This document shows, in pieces, positions 36,129 through 45,516 of a stretch of DNA of 64,000 nucleotides. Each line of letters begins with the position of its first letter. Positions within the stretch are counted from its first letter, which is position 1. The notes beneath the pieces are model-generated. The model did not search any database. It saw only the letters and a program-made list of their open reading frames with translations, and had not been told where the DNA came from. Both the position numbers and the translations under genes were made by a program. Origin of the DNA: CAYSPT01 sp964432985. Lineage in GTDB: Bacteria > Muiribacteriota > CAYSPT01. Location of the stretch: contig CAYSPT010000001.1 in the NCBI GenBank assembly GCA_964432985.1, positions 171,058 through 235,057 of the forward strand, in the 5' to 3' direction.

Positions 36129-37016
36129 ATGAAACCATTAATTGTCGGAAACAATAGTAGTTTAGGAAAAGGTCTGGCTTCTCTCTTCCAATTACATAAG
36201 ATTCCCTTTTGGACATCAACTCGGCATATGAAAGATGTTTCCGATTCGTCGGTTTTCCTTGAATTATCTGATCCTGACATAGGTGGTTTTTGTTCCTGGA
36301 TCCGGGAAAAACAAATTGATACGGCTTTTTTTTGCGTAAGAGACGCTTCAGTATCCCAGGGCCGGGATAATCAGGTTGAAAACACAAGGATCAATGTTCA
36401 GCAGCCAATGACCATTTTCCGGTGGCTCACTGAGAATCGGATAAAAATTATTTATCCATCAACAAATGCTGTTTTTGATGGATCGGTTGCTTTCACCCCG
36501 CTTGACGCTGTATGGAGTCCGAAAACAACATATGGCAAGCAGAAAACAGAACTGGAAAAAGATTTGATTGCACTATCCGGGCACCACGCCATTGTTCGCT
36601 TTTCTAAAATACTCACCGCCCCGTTCCTTCTGTTTGAGACATGGAAAGCTCGTATGCAAAACGCAAAGATAATACGGCCGTTCAGTGATATGGTATTTTC
36701 TCCCATTTCTGTTAACTTTGCGGTAGAAACACTCTATCGTATTGCTGTGTGTTCCGTGAGTGGAATCTGGCACGTCTCAAACCTGAAAGACATCTCTTAT
36801 TCTTCGGCGGCAGAGTATATTGCTGAAAAGCTACAGTATCCATCGCATCTGGTCGTACCTCAGAAAACTGAAGAATCAGGTATTGATATCGAACATGTCC
36901 CCTTGAATACTACCCTAGATATCAACAGAATCAAGACTGAACTGAATCTCTGTCCGTCACCTGTTCATCGTGTCCTGGACTGGGCACTGGGTATGCAACA
37001 GGGCGACCTGAGTTAA
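36129..37016 (+). CDS. NAD(P)-dependent sugar-nucleotide reductase/epimerase-like protein
   Basis: A 295-residue Rossmann-fold protein resembling RmlD/extended SDR enzymes: an N-terminal nucleotide loop (LIVGNNSSLGKGLASLF), IYPSTNAVFDGS, and the catalytic Tyr-x3-Lys as YGKQK. The loop is NNSSLG rather than GxxGxxG. Likely role is 4-keto reduction or epimerisation of an activated sugar. I choose ATG 36129 with AGGA upstream; the frame extends to 36081. Confidence 0.8.
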   Translation: MKPLIVGNNSSLGKGLASLFQLHKIPFWTSTRHMKDVSDSSVFLELSDPDIGGFCSWIREKQIDTAFFCVRDASVSQGRDNQVENTRINVQQPMTIFRWLTENRIKIIYPSTNAVFDGSVAFTPLDAVWSPKTTYGKQKTELEKDLIALSGHHAIVRFSKILTAPFLLFETWKARMQNAKIIRPFSDMVFSPISVNFAVETLYRIAVCSVSGIWHVSNLKDISYSSAAEYIAEKLQYPSHLVVPQKTEESGIDIEHVPLNTTLDINRIKTELNLCPSPVHRVLDWALGMQQGDLS

Positions 37017-37047
37017 GGTCAGGCTTCCAGGATGTGGAAAGGCAATA

Positions 37048-38187
37048 ATGAGTTGTCACGTATGTCAGTGTGATGATACGCACTACTTCGGTTCTTATGG
37101 TAATTTAAAAAATGTTTCATCAGATTGCAAACCTTGTAAGGACCACGGAGAATTGATCTTGTGTCGGCGCTGCTGTACGCTTCAAAAGCGGATAGACAGG
37201 GCTTTTCTTTCGAAGTGCCAGGAAATCTATCGGAATTATGCAATGTACTTTCAAGGCGGTGGTGCTGAACAGAAAGTTTTTACGAAGGATTCTGCAGATG
37301 CCCGGCCGCGTTCTCTGGTGGTACTTTCCGTTTTACTTGAACAGTTTTATGTGCCTGAGCAAGGAAGATACCTTGATATCGGATGCGGGACAGGTCATTT
37401 ACTGGACAATTTCCACTCGATGCGCCCTCAATGGACACTCTATGGATACGAATTGAAGGATACGTACCGGAAGGCTGTTCTAGCTCGTTCGGCTATAGAA
37501 GGTTTCTATAGCGGCCAATTAAGTGCTATCGACCAGAGATTTGACATGGTCAGTCTTTTCGGGTGTCTTGAGCATATTCACGATCCAGGTCCGTTCCTGG
37601 AGGTTGTCCGCACCCTGTTGAAAGATGAAGGACTTCTGCTGATAGAAGTTCCAAACGTGATGGATAATCCTTTCGATCTTGTTGTTTATGATCATTGCAC
37701 TCATTTCTCCATCCATTCATTGTTGAGCTTACTGAATCGGGTGGGTTTTTCTCATGTCTTCGTTTCGACTGATCTCGCACCGAAAGAAATCACGGTTTTG
37801 GCCAGGTTGCATATCGCGGGTGCACAGGCCTCACCATCTATTGAGCACATGGAGTCAACTCCTGACTTTGTGACTGCCTCACTGCGATGGTTGGAGAAAC
37901 TGAAAAATCAATCTGAAAAGATCTTGTCGGGGTCTCCTTGTATCGGAATATTTGGCACTTCCATCGCCGCCGTCTGGCTTTACAGTGAATTGGATGAGAC
38001 CGTAAATTTCTTTGTTGACGAAGATCCGCACCGAATCGGGACCACCATCTTCGGCATCCCGATCATATCCCTCGACAATGCTCCTGCACAGTCGGACATA
38101 ATCGTACCGTTTCCCCCTTCAATGGCACAGAGAATTGTGCAGCGTCTTACTCCATCCTTTCGAGGAAGATTTCATTGGTCATCGTGA
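37048..38187 (+). CDS. Zinc-ribbon C-methyltransferase-like protein
   Basis: 379 residues in three parts. The N-terminus is cysteine-rich (CHVCQC, CKPC, CRRCC) and probably binds zinc. The middle is a SAM domain (YLDIGCGTGHLLDNF, FDMVSLFGCLEHIHDP). The C-terminus has a second nucleotide-like loop (CIGIFGTSIAAVWLY). This plan matches sugar C-methyltransferases of the methyltransf_13/14 type that act on deoxysugar nucleotides. It fits with the reductase encoded 31 bp upstream. Confidence 0.82.
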   Translation: MSCHVCQCDDTHYFGSYGNLKNVSSDCKPCKDHGELILCRRCCTLQKRIDRAFLSKCQEIYRNYAMYFQGGGAEQKVFTKDSADARPRSLVVLSVLLEQFYVPEQGRYLDIGCGTGHLLDNFHSMRPQWTLYGYELKDTYRKAVLARSAIEGFYSGQLSAIDQRFDMVSLFGCLEHIHDPGPFLEVVRTLLKDEGLLLIEVPNVMDNPFDLVVYDHCTHFSIHSLLSLLNRVGFSHVFVSTDLAPKEITVLARLHIAGAQASPSIEHMESTPDFVTASLRWLEKLKNQSEKILSGSPCIGIFGTSIAAVWLYSELDETVNFFVDEDPHRIGTTIFGIPIISLDNAPAQSDIIVPFPPSMAQRIVQRLTPSFRGRFHWSS

Positions 38188-38671
38188 TTTTCTTCATTAC
38201 CACCTGTTATCTGAGGGAAACATAGTTGTCTGTACATTCTATAGCTACTAACAGAAAGGAAATAAGTGGTTGAAATCGCTGGAAAATTGATGATAAATCA
38301 GGTGTCGAGGTGTTTTGGGAAAACCGGTTTATCCACCTGGTTGAGCTTTGTTCCTGGTGGCGTGCTTTTCTATAGCGCACGTTTTACAGATATGAAAGGA
38401 ATCTCAGGCCGGCTAATAGTAGATGTTAAAAACCATTGATACAGGATAGTATTGTGATTGTTTGTCATCACTAATACTAAGTTTCCCAGGCCTTATGATA
38501 TAATAATTATTGTATTGGATAACAAGACACATATCGGGTGTTTCGCCGTCCATTCCGGAATGGATACTGCTGTAATGGGTACCGACCTATGTCACGAGGC
38601 TAGGTGATTCGCCGGTTTGATTTGAAGGCAACGTCAATATGGGCATGTGACATTTTATCATTTGACACAAG
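38188..38671. other. A+T-rich gap of about 480 bp
   Basis: It contains one small open frame (38266-38439, listed separately) and a TATAAT at 38499-38504 without a good -35 box, which might drive the downstream sulfotransferase-like gene. No tRNA-like fold, terminator or repeat was recognised. The gap may hold remnants of a lost gene. Confidence 0.4.
38266..38439 (+). CDS. Possible small protein (57 aa)
   Basis: A GTG start with AAGGAAA upstream opens a 57-residue frame ending at TGA 38437-38439. The product has no recognised motif. It could be a remnant of a larger gene or chance. Confidence 0.2.
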   Translation: MVEIAGKLMINQVSRCFGKTGLSTWLSFVPGGVLFYSARFTDMKGISGRLIVDVKNH

Positions 38672-39529
38672 GTGGTCAGGCTGATTCCCATGGACCATAC
38701 CTCATTACACAAAACAAAAATACGGCTGGTTGCCGGAACCGGACATTGCGGTACCGGATGGTTTGCCATGGCCTTCGCTTTTCCGGAGCACGGCATCTGC
38801 TGCTATCATGAAACAAGTCACAGTTTTTTCAGTACGGGTAAACTCCAGCCAGTGGTCGGACATGCCACGCTTGCATTAAGACGCAGGATCCTGGATCTTC
38901 TCCTGGAATCGGAAGATTTCAGGGATATGCCATCATACCGCCGCTTATGGGAAGAAATCCAAACGAGTGGGTTCTTGAGCGTTTGCTTGACCAATGATTT
39001 TTCCCCCGAAGTGCTGTGCACGATCCATCCGATTCTGAAAGATATTAATGCTGAGACGATGCTTTTGTTTAGAAATGGCATTAATGTAGTACAATCAATA
39101 ATGTTACGTAATAATACTTCATTTTGGTACAATGATTTTATAACCCGTTTTCATGGGCCGTATACCTTACGAAACGTGAGAAACGATGTAAAAAAATTAT
39201 CCTTTTTCGATGCGGTATGCGTATACTGGTCGTCAAATGCTCTCGTTACAAAAAAAATGACGAGTTTGCCTCGCTTTCGAGCAGTAAGTCTAGAATCCCT
39301 GACAAACGATCCATCGGTTTTCAGATGTACGCTTCGTTGGCTGGGAGGAGACTTCCCTCTCGACGAAGATCAGATAAAACAACGTCAGGGGACATCGGTT
39401 GGGAAAAAGAACTACGGAGAAAGAGAACCGGCAGCGATTTGGGACAAATGGCCTCGTTTCCGAAAATCGAGTTTCCGTCGCTATTGTGCTGAGGCAATGG
39501 ACTATCTCGGTTACCAAATACCGGATTGA
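38672..39529 (+). CDS. Sulfotransferase-like protein
   Basis: 285 residues. Near the N-terminus RLVAGTGHCGTGWFAMAF resembles the PAPS 5-prime-phosphosulfate loop of sulfotransferases. The central LFRNGINVVQSIM corresponds to the usual 3-prime-phosphate motif (R-x-P-x-x-x-x-S) in weakened form. The last third (GKKNYGEREPAAIWDKWPRF to LGYQIPD) is typical of the family end. ATG 38690 is a possible later start. It probably sulfates a glycan made by this cluster; the acceptor is unknown. Confidence 0.7.
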   Translation: MVRLIPMDHTSLHKTKIRLVAGTGHCGTGWFAMAFAFPEHGICCYHETSHSFFSTGKLQPVVGHATLALRRRILDLLLESEDFRDMPSYRRLWEEIQTSGFLSVCLTNDFSPEVLCTIHPILKDINAETMLLFRNGINVVQSIMLRNNTSFWYNDFITRFHGPYTLRNVRNDVKKLSFFDAVCVYWSSNALVTKKMTSLPRFRAVSLESLTNDPSVFRCTLRWLGGDFPLDEDQIKQRQGTSVGKKNYGEREPAAIWDKWPRFRKSSFRRYCAEAMDYLGYQIPD

Positions 39530-39597
39530 GATGACCCGGCCAGGATAGTCCATGCTTGCCCGCAAGGATAATAGCAGTTGCATTATGGAGAACGAGC

Positions 39598-40590
39598 ATG
39601 ACATCAAAGCATAAAACGGATGCCCTGGCTGCAAACCTGGAAGCGCTAAAAGTTGCCGACCATTCTCTCTGGTCGTCTTTGGAAAAAATCCAAACGAATG
39701 TAAAAAAACGCCCGACTACCGGAAAAAATGACCTTTTTAGACCGGGACCATATCACCTCTGGGTCTTGGCCGGGTGCTCCTGGAATCAGAGAAGAAACAT
39801 TGAACAGAAAACGAGGCATTCAATTGATCTAACCCTCCCTGCGGACCAGCTCAGCCGCGAAACTCTGAATTGGTTGAAGAAGGGATGCGTTTGCTGTCAG
39901 AGATATTGCGGTTCAAGCATTCTGCAGATATCGCTTGAGAATGAGATCACTGCCCGCGTTACCCTCTATCCTGTCATGATCCTCTATGAACGCCAGGTTG
40001 AAGATTTCATCCCATTGCTCTCAGCCCTCAACCTTTCTTTTCAAATCCTTCATGGCCGCCTGTTTTTCTTTACCGGACAAGACAATTTGAGTGCCATGCA
40101 TGACCTGCTCCTTTATTGCCACCAGAACGTCAACTATATCTCGGCGGCGGAAGGATATCTTCCCCTCGATGAATTGATCGGTATCAGTGAAGAAGACAGG
40201 GTGGAGATTTCCAGGGCGGATGAAGATAGCAAGGGAATGAAAACGGACTGGACGACCGGAACATATGTTCAGGCTCCCCGGGTCATTATCGAAGGGCAGG
40301 GAGGTAAATGGCTTTTCTTAATCAGACTTCCGTCTGCAATCGATATTTATCCGTATTTCCTGGATATCAAACATGTCCTCGAACGAAAAAAAGTCCAGGT
40401 TGAATCGATTATCGTTTTTCCAGGAATGCCGGAAACAAGAATAGCAGAATTAATAAGGAAGATCCAGCCCGATTGCGTCTGTGACCTCTATAAAACAGGT
40501 AATTATTATTGTGTCACCAGTCCTGTTTCGATAGATCATAATCTGGTAACTGCCACCGAGATGATAACCAGCGACATTCCTTTTCTATAG
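39598..40590 (+). CDS. Hypothetical protein of the accessory cluster
   Basis: 330 residues, unrecognised. There is a cysteine group in the first third (KKGCVCCQRYCGSS) that could bind metal. The rest alternates predicted strands and helices without a signal peptide or membrane segment. GGAGAACG lies just before ATG 39598; the frame is open from 39556. Position between sulfotransferase-like and glycosyltransferase-like genes suggests a role in the same pathway. Confidence 0.7.
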   Translation: MTSKHKTDALAANLEALKVADHSLWSSLEKIQTNVKKRPTTGKNDLFRPGPYHLWVLAGCSWNQRRNIEQKTRHSIDLTLPADQLSRETLNWLKKGCVCCQRYCGSSILQISLENEITARVTLYPVMILYERQVEDFIPLLSALNLSFQILHGRLFFFTGQDNLSAMHDLLLYCHQNVNYISAAEGYLPLDELIGISEEDRVEISRADEDSKGMKTDWTTGTYVQAPRVIIEGQGGKWLFLIRLPSAIDIYPYFLDIKHVLERKKVQVESIIVFPGMPETRIAELIRKIQPDCVCDLYKTGNYYCVTSPVSIDHNLVTATEMITSDIPFL

Positions 40591-40664
40591 ACTTTTGGGA
40601 ATTTGAAACTCCATCCTTCTTTCGTGAAATCCACTGCAGGAAGACTTCTTTTACCTAGAAGTTG

Positions 40665-40693
40665 TTGTCTCAGGATTTTCTTGTAGCTATAAT
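40665..40693 (+). promoter_or_regulatory. Promoter upstream of the glycosyltransferase-like gene
   Basis: TTGTCT (40665-40670), a 17-bp spacer and perfect TATAAT (40688-40693). This predicts a leader of about 140 nt before the ATG at 40844. Confidence 0.6.
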
Positions 40694-40843
40694 ATGATCC
40701 CCTTCAGGTTCAGTTTTTCAGGGTGAAGGATACTCAAGTCAAGTTTTCGTGGGATAGTAAAGCGTGGATGTGGATCGACGGGCAAGACAATTTTGTATTG
40801 TATAAAAAGCAGTTTATTCTTTTCTATATAAGGAAGGTTTTTA

Positions 40844-42550
40844 ATGAGCGGTTCAATAGTTGATATCACCTTTTCAGGAAGCCCGGACCATATCGAAATC
40901 GTTCTGGGCATATGTGGGCGGCACCACAAAAAATGTATTGAGACGTACAACATTTCCCCCTCTTTAACTTCGTTTCTTTCGTATTGGGCTCTTGAAGCGA
41001 TGATTCCTGTTTTTGAAGCGATGCCGGTCGATTGCATCACCATACAAGGCCATTGCCTGGAGAGTAACCGTGATCTGGAAAAAAACCTCTGGGAAATACG
41101 TGAGTTTGTCGAGCGGATAGTTCAACGTACCAATTATGTGTTTCTCTCGAATAGAGAGGAAAAAAGCAAAGCTGCTGCCAATAACAATATTTTGTTCTAT
41201 TTATTCGAAGAATCAGAGAGAGTAAAAAATATTTATGATCATTACAGAAACAGATACCCGAACAGAGCATTCATCCATACCTATCCCAGTGGATGGAATT
41301 TTGAAAAACGAATATGGGAAGAGACCGGTTATCAGTTCAGCGTAGGAGATCTGGTGACGCTTGTACACGAAAAAAGCATTAAGAAATTTGTACTGATTAA
41401 TTATTATTTTTTTGAGGATATGCTAAAAAAAGAAGATGTTTTCATCCCTGCGTTCCTCAAGTACATGGGAGTAGAATGCGTCAGCATAGATATTGATTCA
41501 GCGGAACTGGCTCCTAATGCGCTCATGCTGCGTAAATTGTATAGCAACTATTTCAGTCGTCTTTCTACAACACCGCTATTGAATACCTATTGGGATAAGC
41601 TGCATGAAAACAAGAGTATAAATTATGTTCCTATGGTTCAACATTATCAAATGAAAGAATCATGGGGTGCTTTAGAAGAACCATATTCGGTAGTAATCCT
41701 CACCAATTCACGTTTGCGTGGAGTTAAGAATTTTCTTCCATTGATCTTATTTCTACTCGACAATGTCAACGACGAAGCGGTATTTACTGAAATCGAACTC
41801 TGGTACCTTTCCCTGAGGGATTTGATATTAAACAGCAGGGCCATTGGTGAAGGAAAAAAAATGAGTTATTGCATGATCGTGTTTCAGATCCTCTACAATG
41901 CGTCTCAGTTTCTAAAATACGAGGTCATTGATTGGATTGAAACCGACCGCCGGGTTTTATTGTTCGGCGATGAAGGCTGGGAAGTTTTATTTCCTCACTA
42001 CTATCAGGGGCATATCGGTACGGAAGAGATAAGGCGGATGTATGGTGAAAACAACCATCTGTATCTCCTGATTAACAACTGCTTCAATTACCTTGATGCT
42101 GGTGGTCCGGTACATGATGCGATATCGAATAATCTCCCCTTTATCAACCGGTCTCCCCTTGTCAGGACCCGCTTGTTTGAAGGAATGAAATGTATCGAGT
42201 ACTCCAACAAGGCACAGTTGAACTCTTTGATAGATGAGGCAGGTACTATCTATAACCTCAAAGAATTGCATGAGACACTTCAAAAGTATCTCAAAGTCAT
42301 GGCAACTGCGGAAGATAACATTGTTGAAAACATATTTCTGGATAAGCCGTTCCCCGTCAGCGGCGGTAACTACTTTCGCGAGTCCAGAGCACATTTGCGA
42401 ACTCTGGCAGAAATGAAACGGAAGTTTATGATTGAGAAAAAGGAACTTCTTACCGAGTTTTTCAAGATCATTAGCGGTACCGGGCGGTTCACTTACCCAA
42501 CGTTCCGATCACGGTATTCTCACAGCGGATATCTGAAAAGAATCCGATAA
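40844..42550 (+). CDS. CgeB-like glycosyltransferase (GT-B fold), tentative
   Basis: 568 residues. The C-terminal third has the pattern of CgeB/spore-coat-type GT-B enzymes: VLLFGDEGWEVLFPHYYQG, a helix with EEIRRMYGENNHLYLLINN, and GGPVHDAISNNLPFINRS, where donor-binding glycines and a Pro-containing strand sit. The N-terminal 300 residues are divergent. GGAAGG lies before ATG 40844. Donor and acceptor unknown. Confidence 0.7.
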   Translation: MSGSIVDITFSGSPDHIEIVLGICGRHHKKCIETYNISPSLTSFLSYWALEAMIPVFEAMPVDCITIQGHCLESNRDLEKNLWEIREFVERIVQRTNYVFLSNREEKSKAAANNNILFYLFEESERVKNIYDHYRNRYPNRAFIHTYPSGWNFEKRIWEETGYQFSVGDLVTLVHEKSIKKFVLINYYFFEDMLKKEDVFIPAFLKYMGVECVSIDIDSAELAPNALMLRKLYSNYFSRLSTTPLLNTYWDKLHENKSINYVPMVQHYQMKESWGALEEPYSVVILTNSRLRGVKNFLPLILFLLDNVNDEAVFTEIELWYLSLRDLILNSRAIGEGKKMSYCMIVFQILYNASQFLKYEVIDWIETDRRVLLFGDEGWEVLFPHYYQGHIGTEEIRRMYGENNHLYLLINNCFNYLDAGGPVHDAISNNLPFINRSPLVRTRLFEGMKCIEYSNKAQLNSLIDEAGTIYNLKELHETLQKYLKVMATAEDNIVENIFLDKPFPVSGGNYFRESRAHLRTLAEMKRKFMIEKKELLTEFFKIISGTGRFTYPTFRSRYSHSGYLKRIR

Positions 42551-42577
42551 CATGCTTGATGCATCCAGTGTATCTTT

Positions 42578-42606
42578 TTGCCTCGATCATTCGCTGAGTG
42601 TATAAT
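42578..42606 (+). promoter_or_regulatory. Promoter of the radical SAM/transketolase operon
   Basis: TTGCCT (42578-42583), a 17-bp spacer and perfect TATAAT (42601-42606), about 50 bp before the radical SAM start at 42659. Confidence 0.65.
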
Positions 42607-42658
42607 TGGCAGAAAGTCGGTACAGGTGGGAGCCTCCAGAAGGGAGTCAGGCATAAGG

Positions 42659-43732
42659 ATGGATAAATACCTGATGGATACCCACAAGCTTTTGTGGCAT
42701 CTGGACCGTGTCGTCCAGTGGCAACACCACAGAGCGATTTGTCCTATCTATATTGAGATAAGTCCGGTGTCATTCTGCAACCATAAATGTATTTACTGCG
42801 CTCTGGATTTTGCCATGGAACAACGGTACCGGCTCGATACCGACGTTTTGATTCCCTGTCTGGAAGATATGGGGCGTCTGGGCGTACGAAGCATCATGTT
42901 TGCCGGTGAGGGAGAGCCTCTTCTCCATCGGGACCTGCCGAAGCTCGTAAACATTGCTGTGAAAGCGGGAATTGACGTCTCAATCACTACCAATGGCACC
43001 GAGGGAAAGTCAAACCTGTGGACCGAAATGCTGCCTGACCTGACATGGATACGCTTCAGTGTGGATGCGGGATCTGCTGATGTATACTCCAGGGTGCATC
43101 GTATCCAGGCTCATTTTTTTTCCAGGACAGTGAACTCCATTGCCGAAGCCGTCGAAATCAAACGCCGCCGGGATCTCGATGTAACCATCGGGATTCAATT
43201 CCTGGTTATAGATGAGAATGTTGACGATATCGAGAAAGCCATACAACTGTCTGCCGATCTGGGAGTGGATTATTTTTGTCTGAAACCCTTTTCAGCCCAT
43301 CCACAGACAATAGCCAAGAAAGAGTATTCTTATTCTAAGAACATGATCAACCACATTCAGAATCTTGTTGATTCATTCACCGGTAAAACATCTACAGATA
43401 TAATTTTCCGCCGGGATTCCATGCAGGGGTACTCCCCAAAAGAATTCTCATTCTCTGGTTGCCGTGCTTTGCCTTACTGGGGCTATGTGTCATCTACCGG
43501 TGATTTTTTTACATGCAGCATCTTTCTGCATGACGAGAGATTCAATGTCGGTAACATTACAAACGCAAGTTTTGAATCTATTCTCAACGGGACAAAAAGA
43601 GCTGAGAATATCAGGTACGGTGAAAGTGATCTGGTGATCGGTCATGAGTGCAGAATCAATTGCCGGATGGCCAGGGTAAATGAGTTTCTGGAAAGACTCG
43701 ATAACAACCCCCCCCACGTGAATTTCATCTGA
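42659..43732 (+). CDS. Radical SAM protein with SPASM-like C-terminus (1)
   Basis: 357 residues. The [4Fe-4S]-SAM site is FCNHKCIYC (CX3CX2C). A glycine-rich strand reads IMFAGEGEPLLH and ITTNGT follows. The C-terminal domain has spaced cysteines (FSGCRALPYWGYVSSTG, FFTCSIF, HECRINCR) typical of SPASM/twitch auxiliary clusters. Such enzymes modify peptides or sugars by radical chemistry. I choose ATG 42659; the frame is open from 42578 but that would overlap the promoter. Confidence 0.85.
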   Translation: MDKYLMDTHKLLWHLDRVVQWQHHRAICPIYIEISPVSFCNHKCIYCALDFAMEQRYRLDTDVLIPCLEDMGRLGVRSIMFAGEGEPLLHRDLPKLVNIAVKAGIDVSITTNGTEGKSNLWTEMLPDLTWIRFSVDAGSADVYSRVHRIQAHFFSRTVNSIAEAVEIKRRRDLDVTIGIQFLVIDENVDDIEKAIQLSADLGVDYFCLKPFSAHPQTIAKKEYSYSKNMINHIQNLVDSFTGKTSTDIIFRRDSMQGYSPKEFSFSGCRALPYWGYVSSTGDFFTCSIFLHDERFNVGNITNASFESILNGTKRAENIRYGESDLVIGHECRINCRMARVNEFLERLDNNPPHVNFI

Positions 43733-43752
43733 TTCTGAAAAGGCTGGATTCC

Positions 43753-44394
43753 ATGCGCATCGGTATCGACTTTGATAATACCATGGCCGGGTATGACCGT
43801 CTCTTTGACCGACTTGCCAGAGAGAAGGGTCTGCTCGATGAAGCGTTCCACGGCGGCAAACGGGCGATTCGCGATATCTTGCGGCAACGGGGTGAGCAGG
43901 GAGAGCGTGATTGGCAGTGTCTGCAGGCGCTTGCTTATGGTCCCAGGATGGATGAAGCGGAGTTGATCGAAGGTGTTTCTCCTTTTCTGGCCGGCTGCCG
44001 CCGCCAGGGACACCCGGTTTTTATTATCAGTCATAAAACCCGCCACGCACGCTTGGGTCCCGACGGGACAGATCTGCGCCAGGCAGCGCTCAACTGGATG
44101 GCGGCCAAGAAGCTCTTTGAAGAGAAAGACCAGATCGTTCTTGATCGCAAACGGATTTTCTTCGAAGATAGCCGTCGGGCCAAAATTGCATGTATCCGCA
44201 GACTTAAATGCGATATCTTCATAGATGATCTCGAAGAGGTGTTTAACGATCCAACGTTTCCTTCAGAGATTGAAGCAATTCTATACCTGCCGGCCCGGCC
44301 TGATCTGAATGAAGTGGCGGCTGCCACTGGATCTTATAGAATTTTCTCGAACTGGACGGATATACAGTCTCATGTGCTCGGCACTGGAAAGTAG
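43753..44394 (+). CDS. HAD-superfamily phosphatase-like protein
   Basis: 213 residues. Motif I is IGIDFDNTMAGYD (nucleophile Asp and acid/base Asp), motif II FIISHKT, and the acidic motif IV FIDDLEEVF. It could remove a phosphate from a sugar intermediate made by the adjacent kinase and transketolase. Starts 20 bp after the radical SAM gene, in the same operon. Confidence 0.8.
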   Translation: MRIGIDFDNTMAGYDRLFDRLAREKGLLDEAFHGGKRAIRDILRQRGEQGERDWQCLQALAYGPRMDEAELIEGVSPFLAGCRRQGHPVFIISHKTRHARLGPDGTDLRQAALNWMAAKKLFEEKDQIVLDRKRIFFEDSRRAKIACIRRLKCDIFIDDLEEVFNDPTFPSEIEAILYLPARPDLNEVAAATGSYRIFSNWTDIQSHVLGTGK

Positions 44395-44409
44395 AGGTTT
44401 TAATTTCCA

Positions 44410-45444
44410 ATGTGCTTGAATAATTCCTCCCGGGCCATGTCGCAGTTGAAAACTACCGTCGAGCAGCTGCTTGGTGTCCCGGTAGAAACCCTATCTCCCA
44501 TACCCCGCGGAAGGAACAGCAGGTTGTTCAAGGTGACTGGTTCCGCCGGCAACTGCTTTGCCTTAAAACAATATCTGCTGCAGGCAGAAGATTTACACGA
44601 TCGGATGAGTACTGAGTTCAATGGTTTGAGCTTTTTATGGAAGAACGGAGTGCGGTCGGTGCCATGTCCGGTTGCCTGCGACCGCTCGCTCAATCTGGCC
44701 CTGTACGGGTGGATTGATGGTGAGCCGGTGGAAAATCCAGATGAAACCGACATTGATGCTGTGCTTGACTTTATCGAACATCTCAGAAAACTGACCACCC
44801 GGCCGGAATCCATCATCCTGCCGCAGGCTTCTGCAGCATGCCTGTCAGCGGGTGAACTGGTCAAACAGGTAAAGCGTCGATTTAAACCACTGAAAAAAGC
44901 GGGGGAGGAAAGCGATGAACTCCGGGAATTTCTCCTTCGGGACCTTTCTCCCTGGATAGAGCGTTTGGCTGAGGCACTCGCGCGGGAATACAAACAAATT
45001 GGTCTGCCGCTGAATGAATTTGTCTCTCCCGAAATCCGAATTCTGTCACCCTCCGATTTCGGATTTCACAATGCTATCAAGACGAAAACCAACAGAATTG
45101 TATTTGTCGATTTCGAATACTTCGGATGGGATGACCCGGTCAAATTGGTGGCAGATTTTCTGCTTCATCCGGGAATGGAGCTTTCAACCGGACTCAAGGT
45201 GCGTTTTGTCGAGGAAGTAAAGTCAATCTTCCACAGGGACAAACACTTTACAAGCCGTTTAAAGGTGCAGTATCCTTTGTATTTGCTGTGCTGGTGCTTG
45301 ATACTGTTGAATGAGTTCCTTCCCCATCGGTGGCGCCGCCGAGCTTTCGCTGGTGATGCCAACCGCGAAGTTACACAGAAACGCCAACTGGTGAAAGCGC
45401 GGCGCTTGCTCCAACGGATTGAAGAGGGCGTTCCAACCGTGTAA
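44410..45444 (+). CDS. APH/choline-kinase-like phosphotransferase
   Basis: 344 residues of protein-kinase-like fold. The catalytic loop is LSPSDFGFHNAI (Asp and Asn kept, His of the usual HGD replaced by Ser-Pro-Ser) and the metal loop FVDFEYFGWDDP. The N-lobe Lys is in CFALKQYL. It probably phosphorylates a small hydroxylated molecule, perhaps a sugar. Neither ATG 44410 nor 44437 has a clear ribosome site. Confidence 0.78.
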   Translation: MCLNNSSRAMSQLKTTVEQLLGVPVETLSPIPRGRNSRLFKVTGSAGNCFALKQYLLQAEDLHDRMSTEFNGLSFLWKNGVRSVPCPVACDRSLNLALYGWIDGEPVENPDETDIDAVLDFIEHLRKLTTRPESIILPQASAACLSAGELVKQVKRRFKPLKKAGEESDELREFLLRDLSPWIERLAEALAREYKQIGLPLNEFVSPEIRILSPSDFGFHNAIKTKTNRIVFVDFEYFGWDDPVKLVADFLLHPGMELSTGLKVRFVEEVKSIFHRDKHFTSRLKVQYPLYLLCWCLILLNEFLPHRWRRRAFAGDANREVTQKRQLVKARRLLQRIEEGVPTV

Positions 45445-45516
45445 AATGGAGTAACTCCTGTGAGTAATGGTCTGCAGCGGCAGCAGTGAGAACAGGTATA
45501 TGGCAGGAATGGGTCT

